Assembly: GCA_945890485.1 (NCBI GenBank)
Contig: CAMDCN010000002.1
Span: 496,001 to 560,000, forward strand
From: Candidatus Sulfopaludibacter sp. SbA3
GTDB lineage: Bacteria > Acidobacteriota > Terriglobia > Bryobacterales > Bryobacteraceae
DNA length: 64,000 bases
Direction of reading: 5' to 3'
The stretch's first letter is position 1; every line of letters starts with the position of its first letter. Below the pieces are notes generated by a model. That model ran no database searches and had not been told where the DNA came from. It worked only from the letters and a program-made list of their open reading frames with translations. Positions 41,906 through 50,586 of the stretch are shown here, piece after piece. A program made the position numbers and the translations under genes.

Positions 41906-44173
41906 ATGCTGTTGCGGATTCTCCCCGCCGCGCTTCTGGGCGCAGCCGTCCTGCTGGCGCAGGCTCCTCCCGTAAAGCCGCCTCCGGGCTTTGGGCCGAT
42001 GATCACCGAACCTCCGAAGCCGCAGGCGCCGCCTCCGGCCGTCGCGGCGCAACCTGCCCCGGGCGCCCAAACCGCCGGTCCGGAACGCACCGCGCCGGCG
42101 CAGTCGCAGGCCACCTCGTTGGGCGGCTTGAATCTGCAGAATGCCGCGTTGACGGAGGTCATCGACATTCTCGCCCGGCAGTTGAAGATCAACTACATCC
42201 TCGATCCGCGCGTGAAGGGCGGCGTGGTGCTCAACACTTACGGCGAAACGAAGCAGTTGAACCCCCGGGATCTGTTGGACATGATTCTGCGCATCAATGG
42301 TTTCGCGATGGTGCAGGTGGGCGACGTCTACCGGATCGTTCCGATGAGCGACGTGGCTCGGTTGCCGATCAAGGCGAACGTGAATGCGCGGGAGCTGCCG
42401 GATAACGAATCGGTGCAGCTCAATCTGATCTTTTTGAAGTACGCCAATGTGGAGGAGTTGACCAAGCTGCTCGAGCCCTTCACGGGGGAGAACTCGAAGA
42501 TGTGGTCGTACCCGCCGGCGAATCTGCTGCTGCTGATGGACGGTTCCCGCAGCATGCGCCGGACGATGGAACTGATTTCGCTATTCGACAACGATACGTT
42601 TGCCTCGCAGCGCGTGAAGCTGTTTGAGGTGGAGAACGGGCGGCCGTCGGAACTCACCAAGGAGCTGGAGAACATCTTTAAGTCGATCTCGCTGAACGAC
42701 AAAACCAGCCCGATTAAGTTCCTGCCGGTAGACCGGATCAATACGATCATTGCAGTGGCCTCGAACCCGAGTGCGTTTACCGAAGTGGAGACCTGGATCA
42801 AGAAGCTCGATGTTCCCGTGCAGATTACTGCCGGATCGATCGATAACTACGTCTACCGGGTGAAGTATGGCCGGGCGGATATGATGTCGATGGCAATCAT
42901 GATGCTCTACAGCTCCGATGGGGGCATGGGAATGATGGGGATGATGAGCATGATGAGCATGATGGGTGGCATGGGCGGTGGTATGGGTATGGGTGGCGGC
43001 ATGGGGATGGGTGGCATGGGTATGGGCGGAATGGGCATGGGGGGAATGGGAATGGGCGGTATGGGGATGGGTGGCATGGGAATGGGTGGTTTCGGCATGG
43101 GCGCCGGCAGTTTCGGCAGCATGGGGATGGGCTACCCGATGGTGACCCAGGGCCTCCCGGCCAACCCGCAGCAAGCGGCCTCGATGGGGACAGGCGGTAC
43201 CGGGGCGATGGACCGGACCGGCACCTATCTGGGCGCCGGTGCGGCGGGAACCCAGGCGGTAAAGGGCCCTCGCGTGGTCCCGAATCCGATGGACAACACG
43301 ATCATCATTCAGGGCACGCCAGCCGAGTACGAAGGGATTTTGAAGATCCTGAAGCAGTTGGATCTTCCCCCGCGTCAGGTGCTGATCGAAGCGAAGATCT
43401 ATGAGGTTACGTTGAATGGGGCGTTCGCCAATGGCATCGCCGCGTTCCTGCAGAAAAAGGAAGCGACGGCGGGCACCACCCGGCAGACGGGATCCCGCGA
43501 TTTCGTTGGTTCGCTGGCGAATGCCTCGTTGAACCTTTCGGCGGGAGCGCTGGTCGGCCAAAGCCGCGAACTGCTGGCTTTCCTCTCCTCGACCGAGAAT
43601 GAGAGCCGTACGCGGGTGATTTCGGCTCCCAGCCTGATCGCGACCGACTCCATTGCGGCGAGCATCAATGTGGGCACGGAGGTGCCGACGCTGACGGCTC
43701 AGGCCGCGACGGGGGTCCAAAGCGGAGGCAGCTCGCTGTTTGCGAACAATATCTCCAATCGGAATAGCGGGGTGACGCTGAATATCACCGCCCGGATCAA
43801 TCCCAGCGGAATTGTGACGCTGCTAATCAATCAAGAGGTGAGTTCGCCCATCGCGCCAGCGGCGGGCGCGATCAATTCGCCCTCGTTCTCGAAACGAACC
43901 TTGAATACCCAAGTGACGCTCGAAGACGGCGACACGATCGCTATCGGCGGCATCATCAACGAATCGAACACGCAGTCTTCCGCCGGTATCCCGGTGCTGC
44001 ATCGGATTCCGATTATCGGGTGGGGGTTTGGCAGCAAGTCCTTCAGCAAAGAGCGGACGGAACTGATTGTATTCATGACGCCGCGGGTGATTTTCGATAC
44101 CAAAGAGATCACCGAGGCGAGTGAAGAGCTCAAGAGCCGGATGCGCCGTTTGCGGAAGATCATGAAGGAATAG
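41906..44173 (+). CDS. gspD: Type II secretion secretin GspD with Met/Gly-rich insert
   Basis: This 755-residue outer-membrane channel has a signal peptide of about 16 residues and a Pro-rich linker. The N0-type domain (about 78-150) has LQNAALTEVIDILARQLKIN, and N1-N2-type domains follow (about 155-310) with FLKYANVEELTKLLEPF. A very unusual Met/Gly-rich segment occupies 341-409. Then come N3-like sequence and the secretin core (about 490-745) with PRQVLIEAKIYEV, SIAASINVGTEVPTL and the closing EDGDTIAIGGIIN and LPIIGW-type block (here HRIPIIGWGFGSKSFSKERTE). The ATG at 41906 is preferred over TTG at 41900 because AAGGAG is nine bases upstream. It is the last gene of the operon. Confidence 0.93.
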   Translation: MLLRILPAALLGAAVLLAQAPPVKPPPGFGPMITEPPKPQAPPPAVAAQPAPGAQTAGPERTAPAQSQATSLGGLNLQNAALTEVIDILARQLKINYILDPRVKGGVVLNTYGETKQLNPRDLLDMILRINGFAMVQVGDVYRIVPMSDVARLPIKANVNARELPDNESVQLNLIFLKYANVEELTKLLEPFTGENSKMWSYPPANLLLLMDGSRSMRRTMELISLFDNDTFASQRVKLFEVENGRPSELTKELENIFKSISLNDKTSPIKFLPVDRINTIIAVASNPSAFTEVETWIKKLDVPVQITAGSIDNYVYRVKYGRADMMSMAIMMLYSSDGGMGMMGMMSMMSMMGGMGGGMGMGGGMGMGGMGMGGMGMGGMGMGGMGMGGMGMGGFGMGAGSFGSMGMGYPMVTQGLPANPQQAASMGTGGTGAMDRTGTYLGAGAAGTQAVKGPRVVPNPMDNTIIIQGTPAEYEGILKILKQLDLPPRQVLIEAKIYEVTLNGAFANGIAAFLQKKEATAGTTRQTGSRDFVGSLANASLNLSAGALVGQSRELLAFLSSTENESRTRVISAPSLIATDSIAASINVGTEVPTLTAQAATGVQSGGSSLFANNISNRNSGVTLNITARINPSGIVTLLINQEVSSPIAPAAGAINSPSFSKRTLNTQVTLEDGDTIAIGGIINESNTQSSAGIPVLHRIPIIGWGFGSKSFSKERTELIVFMTPRVIFDTKEITEASEELKSRMRRLRKIMKE
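42920..43132 (+). repeat. Met/Gly-rich repeat segment within gspD
   Basis: Residues 341-409 of the secretin hold 27 methionines in 69 residues, arranged as GMMGMM/SMM and then six MGMGG units. Glycine codons differ freely between units (GGC, GGA, GGG, GGT) while the protein pattern is kept. Confidence 0.9.
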
Positions 44174-44236
44174 ACCTCGGGACGAAACTTGGCGGTCGCA
44201 TGCGGGTTAGAATCGAATCGGCCTGATCTGACCCGC

Positions 44237-47200
44237 ATGATACTGAACCGTCTCGTCCGTTCCGCTGTCCTGGTAGGGGGTCTGCTGGCTGCTGCCCCCG
44301 TTTTCTGCCAATCCCCGCCAATTGAGGTCGGCAGTAGTGATTTCGGACTTGATCCGGTGATCCGCAATCAGTTTGTGACGGCGTGGTTCCGGAATGGCTT
44401 TGGGAATCTGGTGATAAACCCGCCCGCAGGGCATGTCCGTCGATTTCCCCAAACGAGCTCGAATGCCCCAACGGGGCTGATTCAGGAGTTCAATCCCGTG
44501 ACCGGCAACGGTGGCCGTTTGGCGCTGGTGAAGGCAAATACGAGTACGACCATTGTCGATGAGCAGTCCGGCGTGTTTCAGGTGCTCGCCCTGTTGTATG
44601 CCAACTACAGCGCCGTGGGCGTTGGGACCGCTGGGTATCCCACGATGGACACCGCGCTCTGCGCTAATACCACGGCCGGAACTTGCTACTGGCAGCTTTT
44701 CGACAAGCAGCACGCGCTGTTTTCCTACTCCTCTGTGCTTGCCAATGGCTCGCAGAACTTTTCCGTCAAGGATCCTTACTACACCCGCTGGCAAAATGCG
44801 GGCGGCATTGCCGTGCTCGGCGCCGCGACCTCGGCCGAGACCGCGGCCACCAGCCTGGCGGGCAGCGCCTACACGGTGCAATCCTTCCAGAATGGCCTGA
44901 TCTTCAGCATCACATCCGGCACACTCAGCGGCCGGGAAGTCGTGGTGGTGCCGCCGGTGACGATGACGTATCTGGCTAATGGCGGCCCCGGCGGTTTTCT
45001 CGGGCTGCCGACGGGCCCGGCTGTCTCGATTGGCAACAATCGGTTCCGGCAAACCTTTGAGGGTGGCGCCGTTGACTACGATTCCACCGGAACGGCGACG
45101 GTGCGCCTGCCGGTTCACTCGATCGCGCTGAACCCTGGCCCGGCGACACTCACATTGAAACTGAACGATACGGTTTCCGTTACTGCCGTTCCCCGTGCTT
45201 TGAACGGCGACGAATTGCTCGACCGGCCGGTTGCGTGGACCACCACCAACGGCCGGGTGGTGTCGATACAAGCGTCCGGCGCTACAGCGACCTTGCGCGC
45301 AGTGGGTGGCGGTGTAGCCACCATCACCGCCACCGTCGAGGGGCGGATCAGTAGTCCGATTCAGGTCTTCGTACAAACCACCTGTTGCCAGGTGGGCGAA
45401 GGCGCCCCCAGTGCGGCGGCGACCCAGGCTTTTTTGGATGCGGTGACTCGAAATCGTCTGGCGTTGCAACTGCCTGGCCGCAATCCGGTACGCCGGTTGG
45501 GCAATGGTTACGTGCAGGAGATGCTGACGACGAACGGCGTTCGTGTGGTTCTGGCTCTGCCGGACCGCTTGGCACAGGCTTACGTTCTGTCCGGTCTGTT
45601 GTTGGCCCGGTATGAGGATTTCGGTGGTCCGGCTGGCACATTGGGTTATCCGTTAACCGATGCCACCGCCGGCGGGCGGCAAAATTTTGAAAACGGGGTT
45701 CTGGCAGGTTCTCCGGTACGGTTGGTATCCGGTGCGTTGCTGACGAAATGGCAGACGCTGGGGCTCGAAACCGGCGCTGCCGGCTCCCCGGTTAGCGATG
45801 TGAGCAGCTTTTTCACCTTCGCGGCGACCAGCGGGGTACAGCAGACCTTTACGCTAGGTTCGCTATATAGTCTTCCCTTGGCGGGGCGCGTGAACTTCAC
45901 GACGGGAGCGATCCACGCCAAGTATGTCCAGATGGGCGGACCAGCGGGTAGCTTGGGAGCTCCGGCGAACGATGAGTATGCCGTTGGTGGTGGACGGCGC
46001 CAGGATTTTGAAGGCGGGTATCTGCAGGTCGCCGCGGGGGCGACGGAAGCGTCGGCGGTGGAAACGCCGCGCCTGCCTTCCGTTAGCGCTACACCCGGAA
46101 CCGTGATTGCGGGCAGCCGGGTCCGGCTCGCGTTGGGCGGTTTCGGGGAGAATCGGCGAATCCGGGTGCGGACGACTGGGGAACAGGATTTCTTTGTGCA
46201 ACCTTTGAATGGCGCGTTTGCATGGGACTTGCTGGTTCGTGCCAATGCCAATCCTGGGACGATCACGGTTTCGGCTGAAGATACAGAACGAAACGTCTCC
46301 GCGCGGACAACCTTTACGGTCCGGGCGCTGGCGGATGCGCGACCCCGGCTGACCAAAGTGCGTGGCGATGGCCAGGCCGGACCCCCGGGATCCTTATTGG
46401 CGGTGCCGTTACGAGTGCAATTGCTGGACGAATCGAGCAATCCCTTGGCTGGGGTAGCGGTTACTTTTACGCCGTCGCCCGGAGGTTCTCTAGCCAGGTT
46501 CGCGGCCGTCACCGATAGTAATGGTGAGGCGGAGGCGGTTCTCCGCTTGCCCTCCCGAGAGGGTATTGCGTTGGTGACTGCCGAGGCGTTGCTTCAAGTG
46601 GTTACCTTCCAGGTTCGGATGACCGGGGGGACGTTGAGTTCCTTCCCGCGGATTGTGGATCCGGGAGATCCTTATCTAGCTTCCGCTGCCGCGATCCTCC
46701 GTTACTATCAGGACCGGGGAGAGTTGCCGGCGCCGATCGCCACCGCCAGCCCGGCCGGCCTGGCCGCCTATCTCAAGGCGTTCTGTGTCTTTGACAACGC
46801 CGGCGCCCAGATTTGCGATGGATTGCTGGAGAACGGGCTACCGAATTTATGGCGGCTGCCGGGGTTTGTCTCTGGAAATCTAAATCCGGTGGCGTTGCCC
46901 CCGAATGAACAGACGCTGCGGGACGCTGTTGCTTCCGGTCCCATTATGGTCAGCCTGGCTCTCGAGAGCGGTGGCGCCCATGCAGTGGTCGCCACGGGCA
47001 TTGGATCGGCGGGGGAAGTGCTGATCATGGATCCGAGCTTGGCTTTCGGCAGGGCGTCCCTGACGGACTACTTGACTGGATTCAGCGCCGGCGGCACCAC
47101 ATATAAAGGAAGGATCACCGGATTGTTACGCCTGGAGCCGCGGGCATCCGCAAGTGCCGGGTTTCTGGTGGTCACCGAAACTGCGACGCCCGAGGTGGCG

Positions 47201-48061
47201 GGACCTGCCGGGGTATGCGGCGCCACATTTATGGTCCAGCGGGGCGGCGCGCCGGTGCTATTCCGAGTCTGTGACGGGTCGGAGGCTGTCTACCAGCTCG
47301 ATCTCACCGCCTCGGGTGGATTTACGGCTACTCTCACGGACCTCGCACCAGTTGGGGCGCGATATCCACTCTCGGGAGAGCGGTCGACCTCGTTCCGGGT
47401 ATCGCGACCGGCAGTACCGTGGGAGGTGGCTCCGTTGGTAGCGTCGTTTGGGGCGACGGCCGTCCTAAACGGAGCAAGCTTCGCGCCGGATCTGGCGCCC
47501 GGAACCTTGGTGAGCGTGTTTGGGGTTGGACTGGGCGGGGCCGGGGGAGTAACGACGGCTGAGATTGGCGGCCGAAGCGCGGAGGTACTCTTCAGCAGCG
47601 CCTTCCAGGTGAATCTGGCTGTGCCGTTGGATTTGCCCCTAGGGAGCTACACCCTGACCTTGCGGTCTGCCTATGGGGAGGCCGAGGCGCCGATTGAGTT
47701 GCGCGAGGTGGCGCCGGCGATCTTTCGTTTGTCCGAGAGCCAGATGGCCGTGGTCAATCCCAACGGAACCTTGAATGGCCCGGAGCGGCCCGCCGTGCGG
47801 GGAACGGCCATCATCTTATATGGGACTGGGTTTGGATCGGTCCTTACTCAAGGGAACCTAAGCCGGACGGAGCGGCCAGTTTCGGCACGAATCAACGGCC
47901 TTGAAGTCCCAGTTGGATACAGTGGACTCGCCCCTGGGTACATTGGACTCTATCAATTGAACCTAATACTCCCCATCGATATGCCCCCTGGACTATTCCA
48001 AACCTTGGAACTGCGCCAAGGCGGGGTGGGCGTACACCCGATAAGTGTCTCTATTCAATAG
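44237..48061 (+). CDS. Giant secreted protein: LGFP-like repeats, Big domains, C39-like pseudo-domain, Solibacter-type C-terminal domain
   Basis: This 1274-residue protein has a signal peptide (about 1-25). LGFP-like repeats come next (about 180-290 and again about 455-600, for example KYVQMGGPAGSLGAPANDE), with a Big_2-type Ig domain between them (about 295-385, VSVTAVPRALNGDELLDRPV). A Big_1-like domain (about 710-790) follows. A papain-like C39 region (about 803-975) has His915 and Asp932 in place, but the expected catalytic Cys near 811-813 is replaced by DPY. The tail (about 1060-1274) is TIGR03437-like, with two halves (VSVFGVGLGGAGG and ILYGTGFGSVLT). The role is unknown: cell surface or biofilm protein, perhaps binding wall or glycan. 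It is downstream of gspD. Confidence 0.82.
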   Translation: MILNRLVRSAVLVGGLLAAAPVFCQSPPIEVGSSDFGLDPVIRNQFVTAWFRNGFGNLVINPPAGHVRRFPQTSSNAPTGLIQEFNPVTGNGGRLALVKANTSTTIVDEQSGVFQVLALLYANYSAVGVGTAGYPTMDTALCANTTAGTCYWQLFDKQHALFSYSSVLANGSQNFSVKDPYYTRWQNAGGIAVLGAATSAETAATSLAGSAYTVQSFQNGLIFSITSGTLSGREVVVVPPVTMTYLANGGPGGFLGLPTGPAVSIGNNRFRQTFEGGAVDYDSTGTATVRLPVHSIALNPGPATLTLKLNDTVSVTAVPRALNGDELLDRPVAWTTTNGRVVSIQASGATATLRAVGGGVATITATVEGRISSPIQVFVQTTCCQVGEGAPSAAATQAFLDAVTRNRLALQLPGRNPVRRLGNGYVQEMLTTNGVRVVLALPDRLAQAYVLSGLLLARYEDFGGPAGTLGYPLTDATAGGRQNFENGVLAGSPVRLVSGALLTKWQTLGLETGAAGSPVSDVSSFFTFAATSGVQQTFTLGSLYSLPLAGRVNFTTGAIHAKYVQMGGPAGSLGAPANDEYAVGGGRRQDFEGGYLQVAAGATEASAVETPRLPSVSATPGTVIAGSRVRLALGGFGENRRIRVRTTGEQDFFVQPLNGAFAWDLLVRANANPGTITVSAEDTERNVSARTTFTVRALADARPRLTKVRGDGQAGPPGSLLAVPLRVQLLDESSNPLAGVAVTFTPSPGGSLARFAAVTDSNGEAEAVLRLPSREGIALVTAEALLQVVTFQVRMTGGTLSSFPRIVDPGDPYLASAAAILRYYQDRGELPAPIATASPAGLAAYLKAFCVFDNAGAQICDGLLENGLPNLWRLPGFVSGNLNPVALPPNEQTLRDAVASGPIMVSLALESGGAHAVVATGIGSAGEVLIMDPSLAFGRASLTDYLTGFSAGGTTYKGRITGLLRLEPRASASAGFLVVTETATPEVAGPAGVCGATFMVQRGGAPVLFRVCDGSEAVYQLDLTASGGFTATLTDLAPVGARYPLSGERSTSFRVSRPAVPWEVAPLVASFGATAVLNGASFAPDLAPGTLVSVFGVGLGGAGGVTTAEIGGRSAEVLFSSAFQVNLAVPLDLPLGSYTLTLRSAYGEAEAPIELREVAPAIFRLSESQMAVVNPNGTLNGPERPAVRGTAIILYGTGFGSVLTQGNLSRTERPVSARINGLEVPVGYSGLAPGYIGLYQLNLILPIDMPPGLFQTLELRQGGVGVHPISVSIQ

Positions 48062-48450
48062 AGTTACTGTCATTCTGGCCGAGTTTTTCGCGGTCTGGGG
48101 AGGGCGGCGAGGAATAGTCGGCAGATTGGCCCTTAACCTGCTACAGTAGAGCCTGCGTACAGACCCCTCTCGGCGCAAGTCTTTGGAAAATCAGAGCTTG
48201 ACTTGACGGGGTGGGAATGTTAAAAAGTAAAGGACTGCGTCTACTCAGGGTTAGGCGGTTTTCTGTTCATCAGAGCCGCGAGTACGGACGAATCAAAAAA
48301 ATATAAAGATTAGCTTGGCTCGTAAGGGGCCGCCAACCGCAGGCTGACAGAAATTTGTCGTCGCGACCGGGCGAACTCCTCGAGACCAAGTCAAAGCGGT
48401 AAAAAGGTAGTTTTTCATCAATTCGGATTTAATTCCACAAGGAGAAGGAA
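48062..48450 (+). other. Intergenic region, 389 bases
   Basis: This is the only gap above 300 bases. It holds a likely promoter (48198-48226) and about 220 bases of transcribed leader before the 642-aa protein gene. The leader is AT-richer than the surroundings in places (AATCAAAAAAATATAAAGAT) and ends in a strong ribosome site AAGGAG six bases before the ATG. I find no known riboswitch core, tRNA or small ORF with convincing codon use. Confidence 0.6.
48198..48226 (+). promoter_or_regulatory. Putative promoter of the 642-aa exported protein
   Basis: TTGACT and TAAAAA are separated by 17 bases, with TG just before the -10 box (an extended -10 element). The resulting leader is about 220 bases long. 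Confidence 0.4.
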
Positions 48451-50379
48451 ATGGCAGATTTCCGCAAATGGTTCCCGGTATTGGCCGTTGCCTCGCTGAT
48501 GTTTGGCGCGGCAGCAACCGCCAATGCCCAACCGGCGTTTAGCTGTAACACGAACGCTGGCGTTCCGCCGATTGTACGCGCGGAAGGGCTGACGGAACTC
48601 GTTGGTGACTTGATTTTGAACTGTACTGGTGGCACCCCGACCGCTCTCGGCGCGACGGTCCCCCAGGTCAACTTCCAGATCTTTTTGAACACCAACGTGA
48701 CCTCCCGTCTGCTCAGTGATCCCTGGAGCGAAGCGCTCCTCATGATCGACGAGCCGTCTGGTACGGACTCGAACGGTGGCAACCTCCGGTATTGCACCAC
48801 CAATGGTGGCTGTGCGATGACCGGTGTCGGTGGTACTTCGGGTGGTGTGAACTACCTGAATGGCGACTCCCAGAACAGCGCTCCGGCGAACGTGTTCCAG
48901 GGCCGCCAGGCTGGTGCGAACCAGATCGTGTGGCTCGGTGTGCCGATTGATCCTCCTGGCACCACCACCACCCGCATCATCCGCATCACCAACGTCCGTG
49001 CGAACGCCAACCAGCTTGGTGTGAGCTCGACGTTGATCCCGACCCAGATTGTCATGTTCGTTTCGGCGACCTCGACGACCTCCATTCCGATCAACAATCC
49101 GCAGCAGACCGTGGCCTTCATTCAGCCCGGCCTGTCGTTCGGTCTCCGCACCGCGGTTGGCCTGAACTACCTGCAGTGCGTTTCCAACAACAGTGGCTCC
49201 GCTACCAACAGCAGCTCCAGCATGACCAGCTCGCGTCATATCCTCCGCTTCACGGAAGGCTTTGCTTCGTCGTTCAAACGCCGGAACATTGCTTACACGA
49301 ATGCGGATGAGAGCCCGCTGCCGTTGCCGCAGAACACCCCGAACAACAACTTCTTCACCGAGTCCGGCTTCTACAACCCGTTTGTAACGTCGGCTTCGAA
49401 CAACACCTCCGGTCTCACGACCAACATCTCTCAGGCTGGCCTTGCTTCGCAGGGTACCCGTCTGATGGCTCGCTTCACCAACGTTCCCGCTGGCATCGTG
49501 ATGTATGCTTCGATCTACAGCGTCGGTTCGTGCAGTGATTGCGGTCCTAGCAGCACGGCGAACATCACGAGCGCGCAGAATGCGTCCAACTCGTTGCTCC
49601 GCCTTGTTTCTACGGATGCCAATGGTGGCGGTTCGTTCTCGGCTGTTTCTTCGACCAACAACTCTTCCCAGGGTGGCAACACCATCCCGTCCGCCCCGAT
49701 CTCGCTCAGCAATGGCGCGGGTATGGCGACGTGGGAAGTCATGACGTCCAACCCCTTCACGGTTCAGACCTTGGAAGTTGCTATCTCGGTGTCTTATGTC
49801 GCCAACACCAGCAACAACCTGCCTGGCCTCGGCACCGCTTCGGTTGCTGGCAGCTTCGCGCCGCTCAGCACCGTGACGACTGCTTCGTCCACCAACAACC
49901 AGCCCCGTTTTGCAGATACGAGCTCCGCTCGGACCCTGTTCAACGTGAATGCTTGCAGCACGAACATCCTGTTCCCGTTCTTGACGAACCAGGTGGGCTT
50001 CGACTCGGGTATCGCTATCGCGAACACCTCGACCGACCCGTTCGGAACTGCCCCGCAGTCCGGTCCGTGTAAGCTGAACTACTACGGTGAGACCACCGGT
50101 GGTGGCGCGGCTCCCGCGGCTCAGACCTCGGCGGTGATTCCGTCTGGTAAGACCTTGACGGCGACCTTGTCGAGCGGCGGTAACTATGGTGTCGCGGCTA
50201 CGCCCGGCTTCCAGGGTTACGTGATTGCCCAGTGTAACTTCCAGTATGGCCACGGCTTCGCCTTCATCAGCGACGTCGGCGCCAACCGGGTTTCCGAGGC
50301 TTATCTCGCCCTCATCATGGACGGCCAGGTTGACACCTATCCGCGGTCCGGCGTCTTCTCTGAAGTCCTCGGCCACTAA
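48451..50379 (+). CDS. Abundant-type exported protein, 642 aa
   Basis: The protein has a clear signal peptide (VLAVASLMFGAAATANAQ) and then a long Ser/Thr/Asn-rich, beta-type body without lysine-rich regions. The C-terminal part carries a pattern I associate with acidobacterial secreted proteins: FLTNQVGFDSGIAIANTS, then GFQGYVIAQCNFQYGHGFAF and SDVGANRVSEAYLAL. Four or more cysteines (in NTNAGVP-, NCTGG-, CSDCG- and KLNY-type contexts) could form disulfides. Codon choice shifts to GGT, CGT and AAC/TTC compared with neighbours, typical of high expression. AAGGAG precedes the ATG, and a hairpin terminator follows. Function unknown; a major surface or matrix protein is likely. Confidence 0.78.
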   Translation: MADFRKWFPVLAVASLMFGAAATANAQPAFSCNTNAGVPPIVRAEGLTELVGDLILNCTGGTPTALGATVPQVNFQIFLNTNVTSRLLSDPWSEALLMIDEPSGTDSNGGNLRYCTTNGGCAMTGVGGTSGGVNYLNGDSQNSAPANVFQGRQAGANQIVWLGVPIDPPGTTTTRIIRITNVRANANQLGVSSTLIPTQIVMFVSATSTTSIPINNPQQTVAFIQPGLSFGLRTAVGLNYLQCVSNNSGSATNSSSSMTSSRHILRFTEGFASSFKRRNIAYTNADESPLPLPQNTPNNNFFTESGFYNPFVTSASNNTSGLTTNISQAGLASQGTRLMARFTNVPAGIVMYASIYSVGSCSDCGPSSTANITSAQNASNSLLRLVSTDANGGGSFSAVSSTNNSSQGGNTIPSAPISLSNGAGMATWEVMTSNPFTVQTLEVAISVSYVANTSNNLPGLGTASVAGSFAPLSTVTTASSTNNQPRFADTSSARTLFNVNACSTNILFPFLTNQVGFDSGIAIANTSTDPFGTAPQSGPCKLNYYGETTGGGAAPAAQTSAVIPSGKTLTATLSSGGNYGVAATPGFQGYVIAQCNFQYGHGFAFISDVGANRVSEAYLALIMDGQVDTYPRSGVFSEVLGH

Positions 50380-50403
50380 ACCACAAGCAACGCAACCGGC
50401 AAT

Positions 50404-50439
50404 GGGGAGAAGCGCAAGCTTCTCCCCGTCGCCTTTTTA
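50404..50439 (+). terminator. Rho-independent terminator after the 642-aa protein gene
   Basis: GGGGAGAAGC and GCTTCTCCCC form a perfect 10-bp stem with a GCAA tetraloop, followed by GTCGCCTTTTTA. It lies 25 bases after the stop codon. Confidence 0.9.
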
Positions 50440-50464
50440 TATACCCGGCTTTTTGATTCAGTAA

Positions 50465-50492
50465 TTTACGTTCTATCTTCTTGTAGTACTAT
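50465..50492 (+). promoter_or_regulatory. Putative promoter of the 1173-aa protein gene
   Basis: TTTACG and TACTAT are separated by 16 bases just after the terminator of the preceding gene. The leader would be about 90 bases. Confidence 0.4.
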
Positions 50493-50586
50493 TCGACCGG
50501 TGGTAAATTAAGTGTTGTCGCTCTCCGCTTCCCGTCTCCGCTCTCCCGTTGTTCGCGTCCACAATCCCCCATTTATCGAGGTAGCA

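Noticed and set aside
42581-43720. Antisense frame opposite gspD with a strikingly His-rich stretch
   Set aside because: The His/Thr/Ala pattern is simply the complement of the Met/Gly repeat codons; no start signal or family resemblance.
48221-48307. TATAAA near 48302 as an alternative -10 box
   Set aside because: The bases 17 upstream (CGAGTA) do not resemble a -35 box.
48062-48450. Possible cyclic-di-GMP or other riboswitch in the leader of the 642-aa gene
   Set aside because: The conserved GEMM cores (for example the GCAAACC block) are not found and no stable multi-stem fold is evident by eye; a covariance search would be needed.
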